NCBI GenBank assembly: GCA_964617195.1
Contig: CAZTVK010000015.1
Coordinates: forward strand, 9,757 to 73,756
Length of the DNA stretch: 64,000 nucleotides
Source of the DNA: CABMGU01 sp964617195
GTDB lineage: Archaea > Nanobdellota > Nanobdellia > Woesearchaeales > ARS49
Direction of reading: 5' to 3'
Shown here: positions 41,162 through 50,182 of the stretch, piece by piece
How the letters are laid out: each line of letters begins with the position of its first letter
How positions within the stretch are numbered: position 1 is the stretch's first letter
The notes under the pieces: model-generated
Told to the model about the DNA's origin: nothing
Database searches by the model: none
The model's input: the letters and a program-made list of their open reading frames with translations, nothing else
Program-made: the position numbers and the translations under genes

Positions 41162-41924
41162 AAAAACAGGATTTCCACAATCAGAAGAACTAGTTCTTTG
41201 TACTGTAACCGGCGTCAACCCGCACTCAGTATTCTGCACTTTAGACGAGTATGGCGGAAGAACAGGCATGATTCACATTTCCGAAGTTGCGCCCGGAAGA
41301 ATAAGAAACATCCGCGAATTCGTACAAGAAGGCAAGAAGGTAGTCTGCAAAGTATTGCAGGTCAGCCAAGAAAAGGGACACATCGACCTCTCACTAAGAA
41401 GAGTCAACCAATCGCAAAAGACAAACAAGCTCAACCAGATAAAACAAGAACAGCTCGCAGAAAAAATAGTTGAATACGTGGCAAAACAAACCGGCGACTC
41501 AGTACTAACATTGTACAACAAACTGGCAGAAAAATTAATACCACAATTCGGCACAGTCTTCGCGGCATTCGAAGAAGCATCACAAGACAAGCTGGACCTA
41601 GAAACAATCCTGGACAAAAAAGTCGCAAAACTCCTGACCGACTCCATCAAACAAAGAATAAAGCCTCCAGAAGTCAAGATTTCAGGAGACCTTAAACTCA
41701 CAAGCTACGCGCCAGACGGCGTGCAAGAAATCAAAGACACACTAGCCATCGCAACAAAAGCAGGAGTAGAAGTACGCTACCTAGGCGCGGGAACATACCA
41801 CTTTGAAGTCATCGCGGAAGACTACAAAGACGCAGAAAAAACACTCGCGACAGCAATCGACCCAATCCTTGAACACGCCAAAGAAAAAGACATCGCAGCA
41901 GAATGGACGAGAAAAGAGGACTAA
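41151..41924 (+). CDS. Translation initiation factor aIF2 alpha subunit
   Basis: Part of the heterotrimer that brings initiator tRNA to the ribosome. The N-terminal S1 domain reads ELVLCTVTGVNPHSVFCTLDEYGGRTGMIHISEV and IDLSLRRV; a helical domain follows (EKIVEYVAKQTGDSVLTLYNKL); and the C-terminal alpha-beta domain binds aIF2-gamma (GVEVRYLGAGTYHFEVIAEDYKDAEK). 257 residues is typical. Nop10 follows after 9 nt. Confidence 0.96.
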   Translation: MLLKKTGFPQSEELVLCTVTGVNPHSVFCTLDEYGGRTGMIHISEVAPGRIRNIREFVQEGKKVVCKVLQVSQEKGHIDLSLRRVNQSQKTNKLNQIKQEQLAEKIVEYVAKQTGDSVLTLYNKLAEKLIPQFGTVFAAFEEASQDKLDLETILDKKVAKLLTDSIKQRIKPPEVKISGDLKLTSYAPDGVQEIKDTLAIATKAGVEVRYLGAGTYHFEVIAEDYKDAEKTLATAIDPILEHAKEKDIAAEWTRKED

Positions 41925-41933
41925 ACTTATAAG

Positions 41934-42104
41934 ATGAAACACATCAACAAATGCCAACAGTGCGGTGAGTTCACAATGAAAGAAAAGTGCGCCTGCGAAG
42001 GACAAGCGGTAACGACAAAACCGCAACGCTACGCACCAGACAAATACGGAAAATACAGGCGCGAAGCAAAACGTGAAGACCTCTCAAAAAGAGGACTATT
42101 ATGA
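41934..42104 (+). CDS. nop10: H/ACA RNP protein Nop10
   Basis: Component of the archaeal pseudouridylation RNP. The 56 residues MKHINKCQQCGEFTMKEKCACEG... contain the zinc-binding CxxC and CAC pair, followed by PQRYAPDKYGKYRREAKR, the Cbf5-binding region. Too short for usual ORF cut-offs but clear. The stop overlaps the PAC2 gene by ATGA; the aIF2-alpha-Nop10-PAC2 order is common in archaea. Confidence 0.96.
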   Translation: MKHINKCQQCGEFTMKEKCACEGQAVTTKPQRYAPDKYGKYRREAKREDLSKRGLL

Positions 42105-42862
42105 CCTGGAAAATCAAATATCTAGCAAACAAACCAATTCTAAATAAGCCAATACTCATCGAAGGACTGCCTGGCATAGGCAATGTGGGCAAAGTAGCGC
42201 TCGACTTCATGGTTGAAGAACTAAAAGCCAGAAAAATAGCAGAATTCCGAGGCGGAAACCTGCCACATTCTGTTTTCGTCAATGAACACAACCTAGTAGA
42301 ACTACCAACAATAGAATTATACTACAAAAAATTCAACAACGGAAAAAGAGACCTATTACTTCTAGCAGGCGACGCGCAGCCAAACGACGAGATGAGCTGC
42401 TATGAATTCTGCGATGCTGTTTTAGACACCGCACAAGAATTCAACTGCGCAGAAATCGTAACACTAGGAGGAGTAGCATTGCGACAAGAACCAAAAAACC
42501 CGCAAGTCTACCTAACAGGAAACCAGAAAGAACTAATCAATACATACTCCAAAGGCACAAAAACCAACACGCGCCTCTACGGCAAAGTCGGACCAATCAT
42601 CGGCGTCTCAGGACTGCTGTTAGGACTGGCGAAAAGACGAAAGATAAACGCAGTCAGCCTGCTGGCAGAAACACTCGGACACCCGCTCTATCTCGGCGTC
42701 AGCGGAGCAAGAGAAATACTAAAAGTAATCAAGAAAAAACTCAGCATACCACTCGACATCAAACTTCTCGAACAAGAAATAGCAGAGATTGAGGAAGAAC
42801 TAACCAAACGCGCACTGCCAAAAAAAGGCAAGAAGCAGGGCGATGTCAATTATATCGGCTGA
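42101..42862 (+). CDS. PAC2-family proteasome assembly chaperone
   Basis: 253 residues. ILIEGLPGIGNVGKVALDFMVEEL is the family's start, followed by LLLLAGDAQPNDEMSCYEFCDAVLD, TLGGVA and VGPIIGVSGLLLGLAKRR, and a C-terminal charged helix. Archaeal PbaA-like proteins help proteasome assembly. Convergent and abutting with the surface-protein gene. Confidence 0.93.
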   Translation: MTWKIKYLANKPILNKPILIEGLPGIGNVGKVALDFMVEELKARKIAEFRGGNLPHSVFVNEHNLVELPTIELYYKKFNNGKRDLLLLAGDAQPNDEMSCYEFCDAVLDTAQEFNCAEIVTLGGVALRQEPKNPQVYLTGNQKELINTYSKGTKTNTRLYGKVGPIIGVSGLLLGLAKRRKINAVSLLAETLGHPLYLGVSGAREILKVIKKKLSIPLDIKLLEQEIAEIEEELTKRALPKKGKKQGDVNYIG

Positions 42863-44206
42863 TTATTTTGACAACGAGACAACGGCAGAAGGCAGTATAA
42901 CATCCAAAACTCCTTCAGAGAAATCACCTTCAAGCCTGTCCGCAAGACACGCATTAATAAGCGCTTTTGCCTTCAATTTCGACTTAACCTTGCACTTATC
43001 CGGATTCTGTTTCGGTCCTCTTTCTGGAGGCGACGGCATAGGAGATATCCCTGCATGAACCATTGCATAAACACAAGACGAGTCCTTCCTATAGGCAGAA
43101 TACGGAGTGAAACTTACCGGCCTAATTTTTGTTGCGGTCAACTCCAAATCAGCAGGAAGAGAAATATCGGCTTTCCCCTTGGACAGTTTTTCATCACTTC
43201 TGATTCTCCACATGAAAGGCTCAAAATGCATCAGATGACTTCCCGTACCATCATAGCCACTGAAATCATAATGCCTGGTTTTTTGGTAAAGATCAAGCAC
43301 TAACTTGCTCATTGTCTGGCCTTTGTCGTACATGTCATTAAGAATTTCACTTGCATCTGGATCTGATATCGTAACTGTTCCTGGCTGACCGCTAATCCCC
43401 GGTTCGCCATGACAAATATTACCATCCTCATCAAGCCAGTATACTTTCAAAATACCGCCAGCAGGATCAATTGTTATTTTTAGTCCTGGCGGCAGCTCTT
43501 CAAACCACCGCGTTATATCAATTATCAATCCATTCTCACGCGGACCGCTTTTTTCTCCAGGCAAAATAGAAAGTAAAATGCCTTTCAAAAAGTCAATAAC
43601 ACCTACAAAGAACCCCTTTGGTTTCGGCTTTTCAACTACTAGCACATACTCTGCTTTTGGCTTTGACGTCATTTCCCTCTCATCAATCTCCAAAGGTTCA
43701 ACCTCTACAGATTCAACATGCGGCGCAGGAGTTGGTTCAACAGGCGGAACAAATTTCGGCGGTGCAACAACAGGAATTGGTTCTTTTAGCACAGACTTGC
43801 AACCCTTGTTCGTACATTCCTGATATTTACCACACGTCAACTGAGTCTGCCAGACACCATTAATACACATCTGGAAGTTCTGACGATCACAACGCTTTTC
43901 ACCATAATAACACTCGGCCGGCCGAGCAGATGGCGGCTCTTCATAAGGCTCTTCCGGAATCTGCATCACACCAGGAGGCACATAAGCAGGCTCTGTGCAC
44001 CCTTGATTCGAATCACAGCCGTATTCACACTGTTGTATGGCCTGCCAATTCCCATTTACGCACTGCAAGAAAACATTGCCATCGCACTGAGTATCACCTT
44101 CATTACAAAAAGCAATGTTCTGACCAATATTAGGATCATAATACTGCGCAGAAACAACAGGAATAATCAGTAATAACAACACTAACAACACTACCTCTTT
44201 TTGCAT
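42863..44206 (-). CDS. Secreted protein with two Cys-rich repeats
   Basis: 447 residues. Signal peptide MQKEVVLLVLLLLIIPVVSA. Two similar Cys-rich units lie at about residues 34-70 and 98-136, each of type 'C..G...C....F..C.NG.W.....C..G..C....GC'. A Pro-rich linker (VPPVEPTPAPHVES) leads to a larger domain of about 200 residues with no clear family; it has 'SGYDGTGSHLMHFEPF' and a Cys pair near the end. Found typically among archaeal surface proteins; role unknown. Confidence 0.8.
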   Translation of the reverse strand: MQKEVVLLVLLLLIIPVVSAQYYDPNIGQNIAFCNEGDTQCDGNVFLQCVNGNWQAIQQCEYGCDSNQGCTEPAYVPPGVMQIPEEPYEEPPSARPAECYYGEKRCDRQNFQMCINGVWQTQLTCGKYQECTNKGCKSVLKEPIPVVAPPKFVPPVEPTPAPHVESVEVEPLEIDEREMTSKPKAEYVLVVEKPKPKGFFVGVIDFLKGILLSILPGEKSGPRENGLIIDITRWFEELPPGLKITIDPAGGILKVYWLDEDGNICHGEPGISGQPGTVTISDPDASEILNDMYDKGQTMSKLVLDLYQKTRHYDFSGYDGTGSHLMHFEPFMWRIRSDEKLSKGKADISLPADLELTATKIRPVSFTPYSAYRKDSSCVYAMVHAGISPMPSPPERGPKQNPDKCKVKSKLKAKALINACLADRLEGDFSEGVLDVILPSAVVSLSK

Positions 44207-44297
44207 GTGCCAGTTTAATAGAACATAGTATTAAAATCTTACTCAAACAACAACCTTTTAAAACCCGCGTCTTATAATATTACAAAAAGAGGAGAAC

Positions 44298-45563
44298 ATG
44301 TCAAAAATACTCGCAGTCAAAGCACGCCAAGTTCTAGACAGCAGAGGAAATCCTACTGTTGAGTGCGATATCAAGACAAACGACGGAATATTTAGGGCAA
44401 GTGTGCCATCAGGAGCAAGCACAGGCGCAAACGAAGCGCTTGAACTGCGAGACCACAAAAAAGAATTCTTAGGCAACGGAGTAATGAGAGCAGTCAATAA
44501 TATAAACTTAATTCTGGCAAAAAAACTCAAAGGAAGAAACCCGACAACACAAGAAGAACTCGATAATTTAATGATAAAACTAGACGGAACTCAAAACAAA
44601 AGCAAACTAGGAGCAAACGCGATGCTTGCAGTCAGCATGGCGCTATCACGCGCAGGAGCAGCAGCGAAAAAACAACAATTGTACGAACACATCGGAGAAT
44701 TATACGGCACGAAAAAATTCACACTGCCGATACCAGCATTCAACATCATAAACGGAGGAAAACACGCCGGAAACAAATTAGACATACAAGAATACATGAT
44801 ACTGCCAACAGGAGCCAAGAACTTCGCAGAAGCACTCCGCATAGGAAGCGAGATTTACCACACTCTCAAGAAAAATCTGGAAAACCACTTCGGAAAGACA
44901 GCCATCAATGTAGGAGATGAAGGCGGATTTGCGCCTCCATTAACCTGCATAGAAGAGCCGTTTGACTACATCACAGACGCGATAATCAAGCTCGGTTATT
45001 GGAAAAAAGTAAAACTAGGCATAGACTGCGCATCAACAACATACTGGAAACACGGCACATACTACCTGGAAGGAAAAGAATACACGCCAGACAAGCTAGC
45101 AGAAAAATACCAAGAACTCGCCGACAATTATCCTCTAGTCAGCATCGAAGACCCATTCTACGAAGAAGACTTTGAAAATTTCGCGAAATTAAACCGAAGA
45201 TTAGTGAACACGCAAATAGTTGGAGACGATTTATTGGTAACAAACCCAAAAAGAGTCAGAAAAGCAATAACGATGAAAAGCTGCAACTGCCTTTTACTTA
45301 AGATTAATCAGATCGGCACGATAACAGAAGCGCTCGAAGCCGCAAAAATGGCCAAGAACGCAGGCTGGAACATCATGACATCGCACAGAAGCGGAGAAAC
45401 AGAAGACAGCTTCATCGCTGATCTGGCAGTCGGCATTGCCTCAGGACAGATAAAGTCAGGAGCGCCATGCAGAGGAGAAAGATTAGCAAAATACAATCAA
45501 CTATTACGCATAGAAGAAGAAACAGGAGCACCATATGCAGGAAAAACAATCAGATTTGCTTAA
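44298..45563 (+). CDS. eno: Enolase
   Basis: Glycolytic/gluconeogenic enzyme converting 2-phosphoglycerate and PEP. Hallmarks include QVLDSRGNPTVE, SVPSGASTG, NVGDEGGFAPP, the metal-binding SIEDPFYEED, the catalytic LLLKINQIGTITEA and SHRSGETED. Length 421 is normal. AGAGGAGAAC precedes the ATG. It overlaps the IMPase gene by 29 nt. Confidence 0.98.
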   Translation: MSKILAVKARQVLDSRGNPTVECDIKTNDGIFRASVPSGASTGANEALELRDHKKEFLGNGVMRAVNNINLILAKKLKGRNPTTQEELDNLMIKLDGTQNKSKLGANAMLAVSMALSRAGAAAKKQQLYEHIGELYGTKKFTLPIPAFNIINGGKHAGNKLDIQEYMILPTGAKNFAEALRIGSEIYHTLKKNLENHFGKTAINVGDEGGFAPPLTCIEEPFDYITDAIIKLGYWKKVKLGIDCASTTYWKHGTYYLEGKEYTPDKLAEKYQELADNYPLVSIEDPFYEEDFENFAKLNRRLVNTQIVGDDLLVTNPKRVRKAITMKSCNCLLLKINQIGTITEALEAAKMAKNAGWNIMTSHRSGETEDSFIADLAVGIASGQIKSGAPCRGERLAKYNQLLRIEEETGAPYAGKTIRFA

Positions 45564-46290
45564 GTTTGCGATCAGTTTAGCGAAGGAAAGCGCGCAAATT
45601 CTGAAAAGAATGCAAAAAAACGCTAAAATAGTGCAGGAAAAAGTTCAGGGAGACTTTGCGCTTAATGCTGACATCGCTTCTGAACAACACGTCATGAAAA
45701 GAATAAGGCAAAAATATCCAAGCCACGACATTCTCACAGAAGAATCAGGACACCACCACAAAGATTCCGAATACCTGTGGATAATCGACCCTCTCGAAGG
45801 AACGCTCAACTACGCGCATCATCTTCCAATATGGGCAGTTAACATAGGGCTTTTCTACAAAGGAAAACCATACCTAGGCGTCATATACGCACCCATCATT
45901 AAAGAATTATTCCACGCATCAAAAGGAAAAGGAACCTACCTGAATGGAAAAAGAGTGCATGCCAACAAAGAAACAGACATCATGAAATCATTCTTTGCTG
46001 CAACAACAGCACAAATAAATGAAATACCAATAAGCCCAACAATAGTCAGAGGAATCGGCTGCGCCGGAGTTGAGCTCGCATATGTGGCATGCGGGCGCTT
46101 TGCAGCGAAAATAAAACTCAGAGGAAACGACCCATACGGATACGGAGCCGGAAGCATCATAGTAATGGAAGCAGGCGGAAAAATAACGGACATGAAAGAC
46201 AATCCGTGGAATTTGAAATCAAACGGCGCACTGGCAAGCAACGGAAAAATTCACGACAAACTACTCAAGCTTCTCAGTAATACTTCTTAA
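45535..46290 (+). CDS. Inositol monophosphatase-family phosphatase
   Basis: 251 residues of the IMPase/archaeal FBPase family. Metal-site residues are in LTEESG and WIIDPLEGTLNY; the family motif is DPLDGT, so the third metal-site Asp is Glu here. The usual WDxAAG near the end is replaced by GNDPYGYGAGSIIVMEAGG. The enzyme may still be active, but substrate choice (inositol-P or fructose-bisP) cannot be decided. It overlaps eno by 29 nt and the convergent mutase by 17 nt. Confidence 0.86.
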   Translation: MQEKQSDLLKFAISLAKESAQILKRMQKNAKIVQEKVQGDFALNADIASEQHVMKRIRQKYPSHDILTEESGHHHKDSEYLWIIDPLEGTLNYAHHLPIWAVNIGLFYKGKPYLGVIYAPIIKELFHASKGKGTYLNGKRVHANKETDIMKSFFAATTAQINEIPISPTIVRGIGCAGVELAYVACGRFAAKIKLRGNDPYGYGAGSIIVMEAGGKITDMKDNPWNLKSNGALASNGKIHDKLLKLLSNTS

Positions 46291-46957
46291 GAATATTGTG
46301 CTTATCAGTGGCTAATCTGACATGAGAAGGCAAGACAACGCTCTTCCATGACTTTCTCGTAAACGGAGGCGCTTTGCCTGAAGGAACGTCAACAAAATAT
46401 TCAAAATAATCATCATACGGCATCTCCCACTTCATCATCTGCTGAATAGAAGCTTTCTCAAAATGCCGGCGGAAAGGACGCATGCTGTTGCCATGCGCTG
46501 AAATAGCGACGCTCACCTTATACTTCCTGATGAAGACTAGCAAGTCTTTGATGAACGAGTTAACACGACTTTCAACCATTTTCACACTCTCGCCCTTTGG
46601 CGGAGGAAAATTGTAAGCGCGATGGTATTTATCATACAATGCTTTGCCGTTTTCACGAATAAAAGCAGCATGAGCACGACCTTGCAAAAGCCCATAACAC
46701 CTCTCAAGCATCCTGTCGTCGCGAAAGACAACCTTGCACTCACGATGATGTTTAAGCACTTCCTTCAATGTTTCCTTAGAACGCGTCAAATTAGAAGAAA
46801 ACGCGACATCAACACGCCGATTCCTGAGCTTCCTGCCAACCAGGGACGCATTCATCTTTCCTTTAACAGTCCACGTCGCGTCCTTCCACCCAGTAAACAT
46901 CTTCCTCTTGTTAAAATGCGTCTGGCCATGACGGAACAGATAGATATAGCATTTCAT
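46274..46957 (-). CDS. Histidine phosphatase / phosphoglycerate mutase-like protein
   Basis: 227 residues. The catalytic RHG motif is in YLFRHGQTHFN, with the mutase-like FTGWKDATWT following. SSNLTRSKETL, the acid ERCYGLLQGR, and the second His in SAHGNSMRPFRR complete the active site. This pattern is close to dPGM rather than general phosphatases. ATG 46957 overlaps the glycogen synthase stop. Together with enolase on the other strand it covers a central glycolytic step. Confidence 0.88.
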   Translation of the reverse strand: MKCYIYLFRHGQTHFNKRKMFTGWKDATWTVKGKMNASLVGRKLRNRRVDVAFSSNLTRSKETLKEVLKHHRECKVVFRDDRMLERCYGLLQGRAHAAFIRENGKALYDKYHRAYNFPPPKGESVKMVESRVNSFIKDLLVFIRKYKVSVAISAHGNSMRPFRRHFEKASIQQMMKWEMPYDDYFEYFVDVPSGKAPPFTRKSWKSVVLPSHVRLATDKHNILKKYY

Positions 46958-48741
46958 TTTCCAACTGCCTTGTTGTGCGCTTCTATATACCTTTCTATAA
47001 ACAGCTTCCAATCAGCAGTAGCAGCAATCTTCTGCGCCATAATCTTGTTCTCAATCCGCTCCTTTGTCGTAAAGTGAGCAAACTGAGACATCATATCAGT
47101 CAAAGACTTGATAATCTCCTCAGTAGACTTTTTGAAACGTTGAAGCACGAAAATACCTGGATACTTGCTCGGCGAACATTCCTTGCAAATATACTGGCCA
47201 AAACCAGAAAGATCAGTTGTAAGACTACTCACGCCGAGCGCTGCAGCCTCCAGAGGAGTATACCCCCACGGCTCATAATAACTAGGGAAAACACCCAAAT
47301 GACTGCCCTGCATACTCTCGTAATAACTGGTATCCAACAAGCCATCTGCGCCTGACAAGTAGATTGGATAGAAGACAATCTTGACAACATCATCAGGAGA
47401 ATTGTCCAATCCAACTTCACGCAAAGTCTTCATAATCAAATCAGTATCTTCATCAAACAAGAAATGCGTGCTAAGCGGAGGCAAGCCTTTGCGCGCCAAA
47501 CGCTTCAATTTAGGCCTGATCTCCTGAAGAAAATCATCACCAAGCAAAGACTTGTTGTTGATATCTTTTCCCATAATCAACAATTCTGAAACCTTATTCT
47601 GCACGTCCTCATGCACTTCCTCAACGCTCTTCTTGATATCATTGAAAAACGTCCTGCTCTCCAAAAGCTCAGGACGGATTGCCTTAACATTACCCGGAAT
47701 CCAGAAGAACGCCACAATCGTCTTTTCACACTTCTCAGCCTTCAACTGATCATTAAGCCTGCCTAACGCCTTTATGAAAACATCAACACCCTTATCATGA
47801 AATTCATACCGGCCTGCAAGGAAAAAAATCAAAGTATTCTCAATGTCGAAAGTATAATAGGGAAAGAAATAATACATCAAAAACTGCTTCATCCTGTTCT
47901 TGAAGAACTTGTGCTTCAAAGAAGCCTCCTCAAAAGACGGGAATTTAGACATGTCAAGACCATTGAATAACAAAACATCAGGCTTCCTGCCAAGAAAATG
48001 CCCTGCTTCCATTCCAGTAATCTCGCTTACAGTCGTGAAAACATGAGCATTCTGAGCACTCTGCTTTTCCAGCGAATGCTTAGCCCAAACAGAAATGCCG
48101 AGACGCTTAGCCTCGCCATCACTGTCAATACTCTCCAACTGCTCGTAAATATCCCTTTCCTGCATTGCCAAAGAACGGCCCAAAGTAGTAGCATGAGTGG
48201 TAAAAACAGTGCCCACCCTGACATTTTCATGCCTTAAGTACAACAAGCCAGCGCCAGCAAGCCATTCATGAAAATGAGCAACGATCTTTTTCCCAGAAAA
48301 CACCTTGCTTAATTCCTCAATAAGCCTGCCCACAGCATACGCCCACATTACAGGCTCGTCAAAATCAAACCAGTCCGTATTAAGACTGTCAATCTGATAC
48401 CAATCCCACAATTTACGCTTAACATCGTTCTTCTGGACAGAGAAATTAGTAAAATCGACCAGCAAGGTATTCGGATTCCCTTTCGTTATCCAAGTGCCAC
48501 AATGCACTTCAATGCCTTCCTGCTTAAGCTTCTCAAAAGCCCCCTTGCACTCCGCAGGAGGAATATGCTCCTCAAAAATACCCCAAGACTTCTTAGGAAA
48601 ATACGGGCCAACCAAGAAATAATTATCCCCATAATGCTCTTTCATAGGCAGAATCTTGCTCTGCACAACCGTGAAAATCCCGCCAACCTTATTGCAAACT
48701 TCCCACGAAACTTCAAAACAAATCTCTGCCTTAGATTCCAT
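46954..48741 (-). CDS. Glycogen synthase, GT3 (eukaryote-like) family
   Basis: 595 residues. Signature FEVSWEVCNKVGGIFTVVQSK near the start matches GT3 glycogen synthases; HFHEWLAGAGLLYLR, FTTHATTLGRS, NGLD, FFLAGRYEFHDKGVDVFIKAL and PSYYEPWGYTPLEAAALGV are further landmarks. These enzymes use UDP-glucose in eukaryotes. Two-domain GT-B fold is complete. ATG 48741 is preferred to GTG 48750. Coupled to the downstream mutase by 4 nt. Confidence 0.93.
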   Translation of the reverse strand: MESKAEICFEVSWEVCNKVGGIFTVVQSKILPMKEHYGDNYFLVGPYFPKKSWGIFEEHIPPAECKGAFEKLKQEGIEVHCGTWITKGNPNTLLVDFTNFSVQKNDVKRKLWDWYQIDSLNTDWFDFDEPVMWAYAVGRLIEELSKVFSGKKIVAHFHEWLAGAGLLYLRHENVRVGTVFTTHATTLGRSLAMQERDIYEQLESIDSDGEAKRLGISVWAKHSLEKQSAQNAHVFTTVSEITGMEAGHFLGRKPDVLLFNGLDMSKFPSFEEASLKHKFFKNRMKQFLMYYFFPYYTFDIENTLIFFLAGRYEFHDKGVDVFIKALGRLNDQLKAEKCEKTIVAFFWIPGNVKAIRPELLESRTFFNDIKKSVEEVHEDVQNKVSELLIMGKDINNKSLLGDDFLQEIRPKLKRLARKGLPPLSTHFLFDEDTDLIMKTLREVGLDNSPDDVVKIVFYPIYLSGADGLLDTSYYESMQGSHLGVFPSYYEPWGYTPLEAAALGVSSLTTDLSGFGQYICKECSPSKYPGIFVLQRFKKSTEEIIKSLTDMMSQFAHFTTKERIENKIMAQKIAATADWKLFIERYIEAHNKAVGK

Positions 48742-48785
48742 TCTTAACACTCATCACTCATGATTCAAAAAGTTTTCACACCACT

Positions 48786-48872
48786 CTACAGAGAGAACGA
48801 CATTATCAGAACAGAAATGCCAATAACTACAGTAATGATGACGTAGATAGAATAAAGTTCAAACGCTTCCAT
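48786..48872 (-). CDS. Candidate 28-residue transmembrane peptide
   Basis: Open frame MEAFELYSIYVIITVVIGIS followed by VLIMSFSL: almost wholly one membrane helix with an acidic N-terminus. It lies between the pilin-like gene and the glycogen synthase on the same strand. No Shine-Dalgarno is visible; the upstream stretch is T-rich and may end the previous transcript. Support is only the reading frame and its composition. Confidence 0.3.
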   Translation of the reverse strand: MEAFELYSIYVIITVVIGISVLIMSFSL

Positions 48873-48908
48873 GGTAAAAAGTTAATAAAAAAATAAAAAT
48901 AAAAAAAT

Positions 48909-49529
48909 TTAGACGAATCCTGGGCGCTCTCCGCAACCCCATGCTCCATCTTGGATTGCTTGCGTGACGTCATTGATGACATCATCACGGCTCAAACCAT
49001 ACTGGTCAGACTTTGTAATCCAATCACCTGCAGTTAACTGCTGCATAGACATTGACATTCTTGCCAATGAAGCCCATGCTTGGTGCTCTTGGAAGCTGAG
49101 TGACACTGGTAGGTCTACACCGTTCAAGATGCTCAACCATGTGCATGCTCGGTATGACGGAATCTCTTCCAATTGTTCATTGTGAACAAGGTTCGTCTGA
49201 CTGCTCACTGCACGTGCTTTGACTGATTCACCATATTGAGTTTCTGCAATTGGCTGGTAGTATCCTGGTCCACCAAGGCCTGAGAATCTCTCGCCTGAAG
49301 AACCGTCTGCTCCGCTTGGGAATTCATACGATCTTCCTGCAAATGCTCTCGATTCAGGGTCTGCGACACCTCTGACTGCTCCACCATATTCTTTGGCGGC
49401 TGGCACTGCGAACTCACCAACTGCTGACTTTCGCGCACCCGTGAAGAGTAGCACCAAACCAACAATCGCTATTATCGCAACTATGCCTAGAATTACAAGT
49501 GCGATTCCTTTTCCACTTTCTTCTGCCAC
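48909..49529 (-). CDS. Pilin-like abundant surface protein
   Basis: 206 residues. N-terminus MAEESGKGIALVILGIVAIIAIVGLVLLF is a short charged head and one hydrophobic helix, shared almost identically with the next gene (KGIALVILGIVAVIAIVGLVL). The outer domain contains few Cys and a Q-rich segment. Codon use resembles the S-layer gene, which suggests high expression. GAGGTGATCA stands just before the ATG, and the promoter has a strong TATA box and palindrome. Confidence 0.78.
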   Translation of the reverse strand: MAEESGKGIALVILGIVAIIAIVGLVLLFTGARKSAVGEFAVPAAKEYGGAVRGVADPESRAFAGRSYEFPSGADGSSGERFSGLGGPGYYQPIAETQYGESVKARAVSSQTNLVHNEQLEEIPSYRACTWLSILNGVDLPVSLSFQEHQAWASLARMSMSMQQLTAGDWITKSDQYGLSRDDVINDVTQAIQDGAWGCGERPGFV

Positions 49530-49564
49530 AACTGATCACCTCGTTTAGTTGTTCTTAATCGTTT

Positions 49565-49595
49565 GTGTGTGTTATACACACACTGATTTATATAC
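49565..49595 (-). promoter_or_regulatory. Promoter with 8-bp inverted repeat at the transcription start of the pilin-like gene
   Basis: On the minus strand AAAAGTATATAAATC (TATA at 49586-49595) is followed by the inverted repeat GTGTGTGT-ata-ACACACAC (49565-49583), placed on the expected start site. It may be an operator or a stabilising 5' hairpin of the abundant mRNA. Confidence 0.55.
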
Positions 49596-49653
49596 TTTTC
49601 GTTTTGTCAAAACGTACAATCGTTCTGACTATTTTCTAATGAAATAAAAAAAA

Positions 49654-50112
49654 TTAATTAACGCCTGCGATTCCGCCGACCATTGTGTCTGGCGGGAAAA
49701 CGCACACGCCTGGCTTGTCTCCAGCCTGCACAACATCATAACCAATCGATGCATAATATTCTGCCTGGTCGTTGTAAGGTACAAGGAAACCGCCGGATTC
49801 GCACTTTCTCATTGCGCTTGGAATGTCACTCACTGGGTTTCTCTTTGGGTCGCCGTAATAATTCCAGCTAGTGTGCATGTCATTATACTGAGTTTGTCCT
49901 GGGATGTAATTAGGATTTTGGAATTCAGGAACGTTTCTTGGAACACCGCGACCAGTCCAGTACGGATACGGGACTTGCTTGATCGCTCCGCCGTAAACAC
50001 CTTCACCAGTTGCGTTCTTGCCTTGAACGAACATTAAGACAAGACCAACAATTGCAATAACGGCAACAATGCCTAGAATCACTAATGCTATACCTTTGTG
50101 TTCACTTGCCAT
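49654..50112 (-). CDS. Pilin-like surface protein, paralogue
   Basis: 152 residues: MASEHKGIALVILGIVAVIA start, one membrane helix, then GVYGGAIKQVPYPYW. The helix is shared with 48909-49529 and the YGGAIK motif with 29914-30288. The outer domain ends with a Cys pair (KCESGG and PGVCVFPPD). GAGGTGAAAA precedes the ATG. Probably an abundant surface or filament subunit; no prepilin peptidase gene is in the window. Confidence 0.78.
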   Translation of the reverse strand: MASEHKGIALVILGIVAVIAIVGLVLMFVQGKNATGEGVYGGAIKQVPYPYWTGRGVPRNVPEFQNPNYIPGQTQYNDMHTSWNYYGDPKRNPVSDIPSAMRKCESGGFLVPYNDQAEYYASIGYDVVQAGDKPGVCVFPPDTMVGGIAGVN

Positions 50113-50182
50113 TTTTTCACCTCGATTTTTCAGTGTTAACGAATGAAATACACTAATATAGGATTATGTATACTGGATATAT

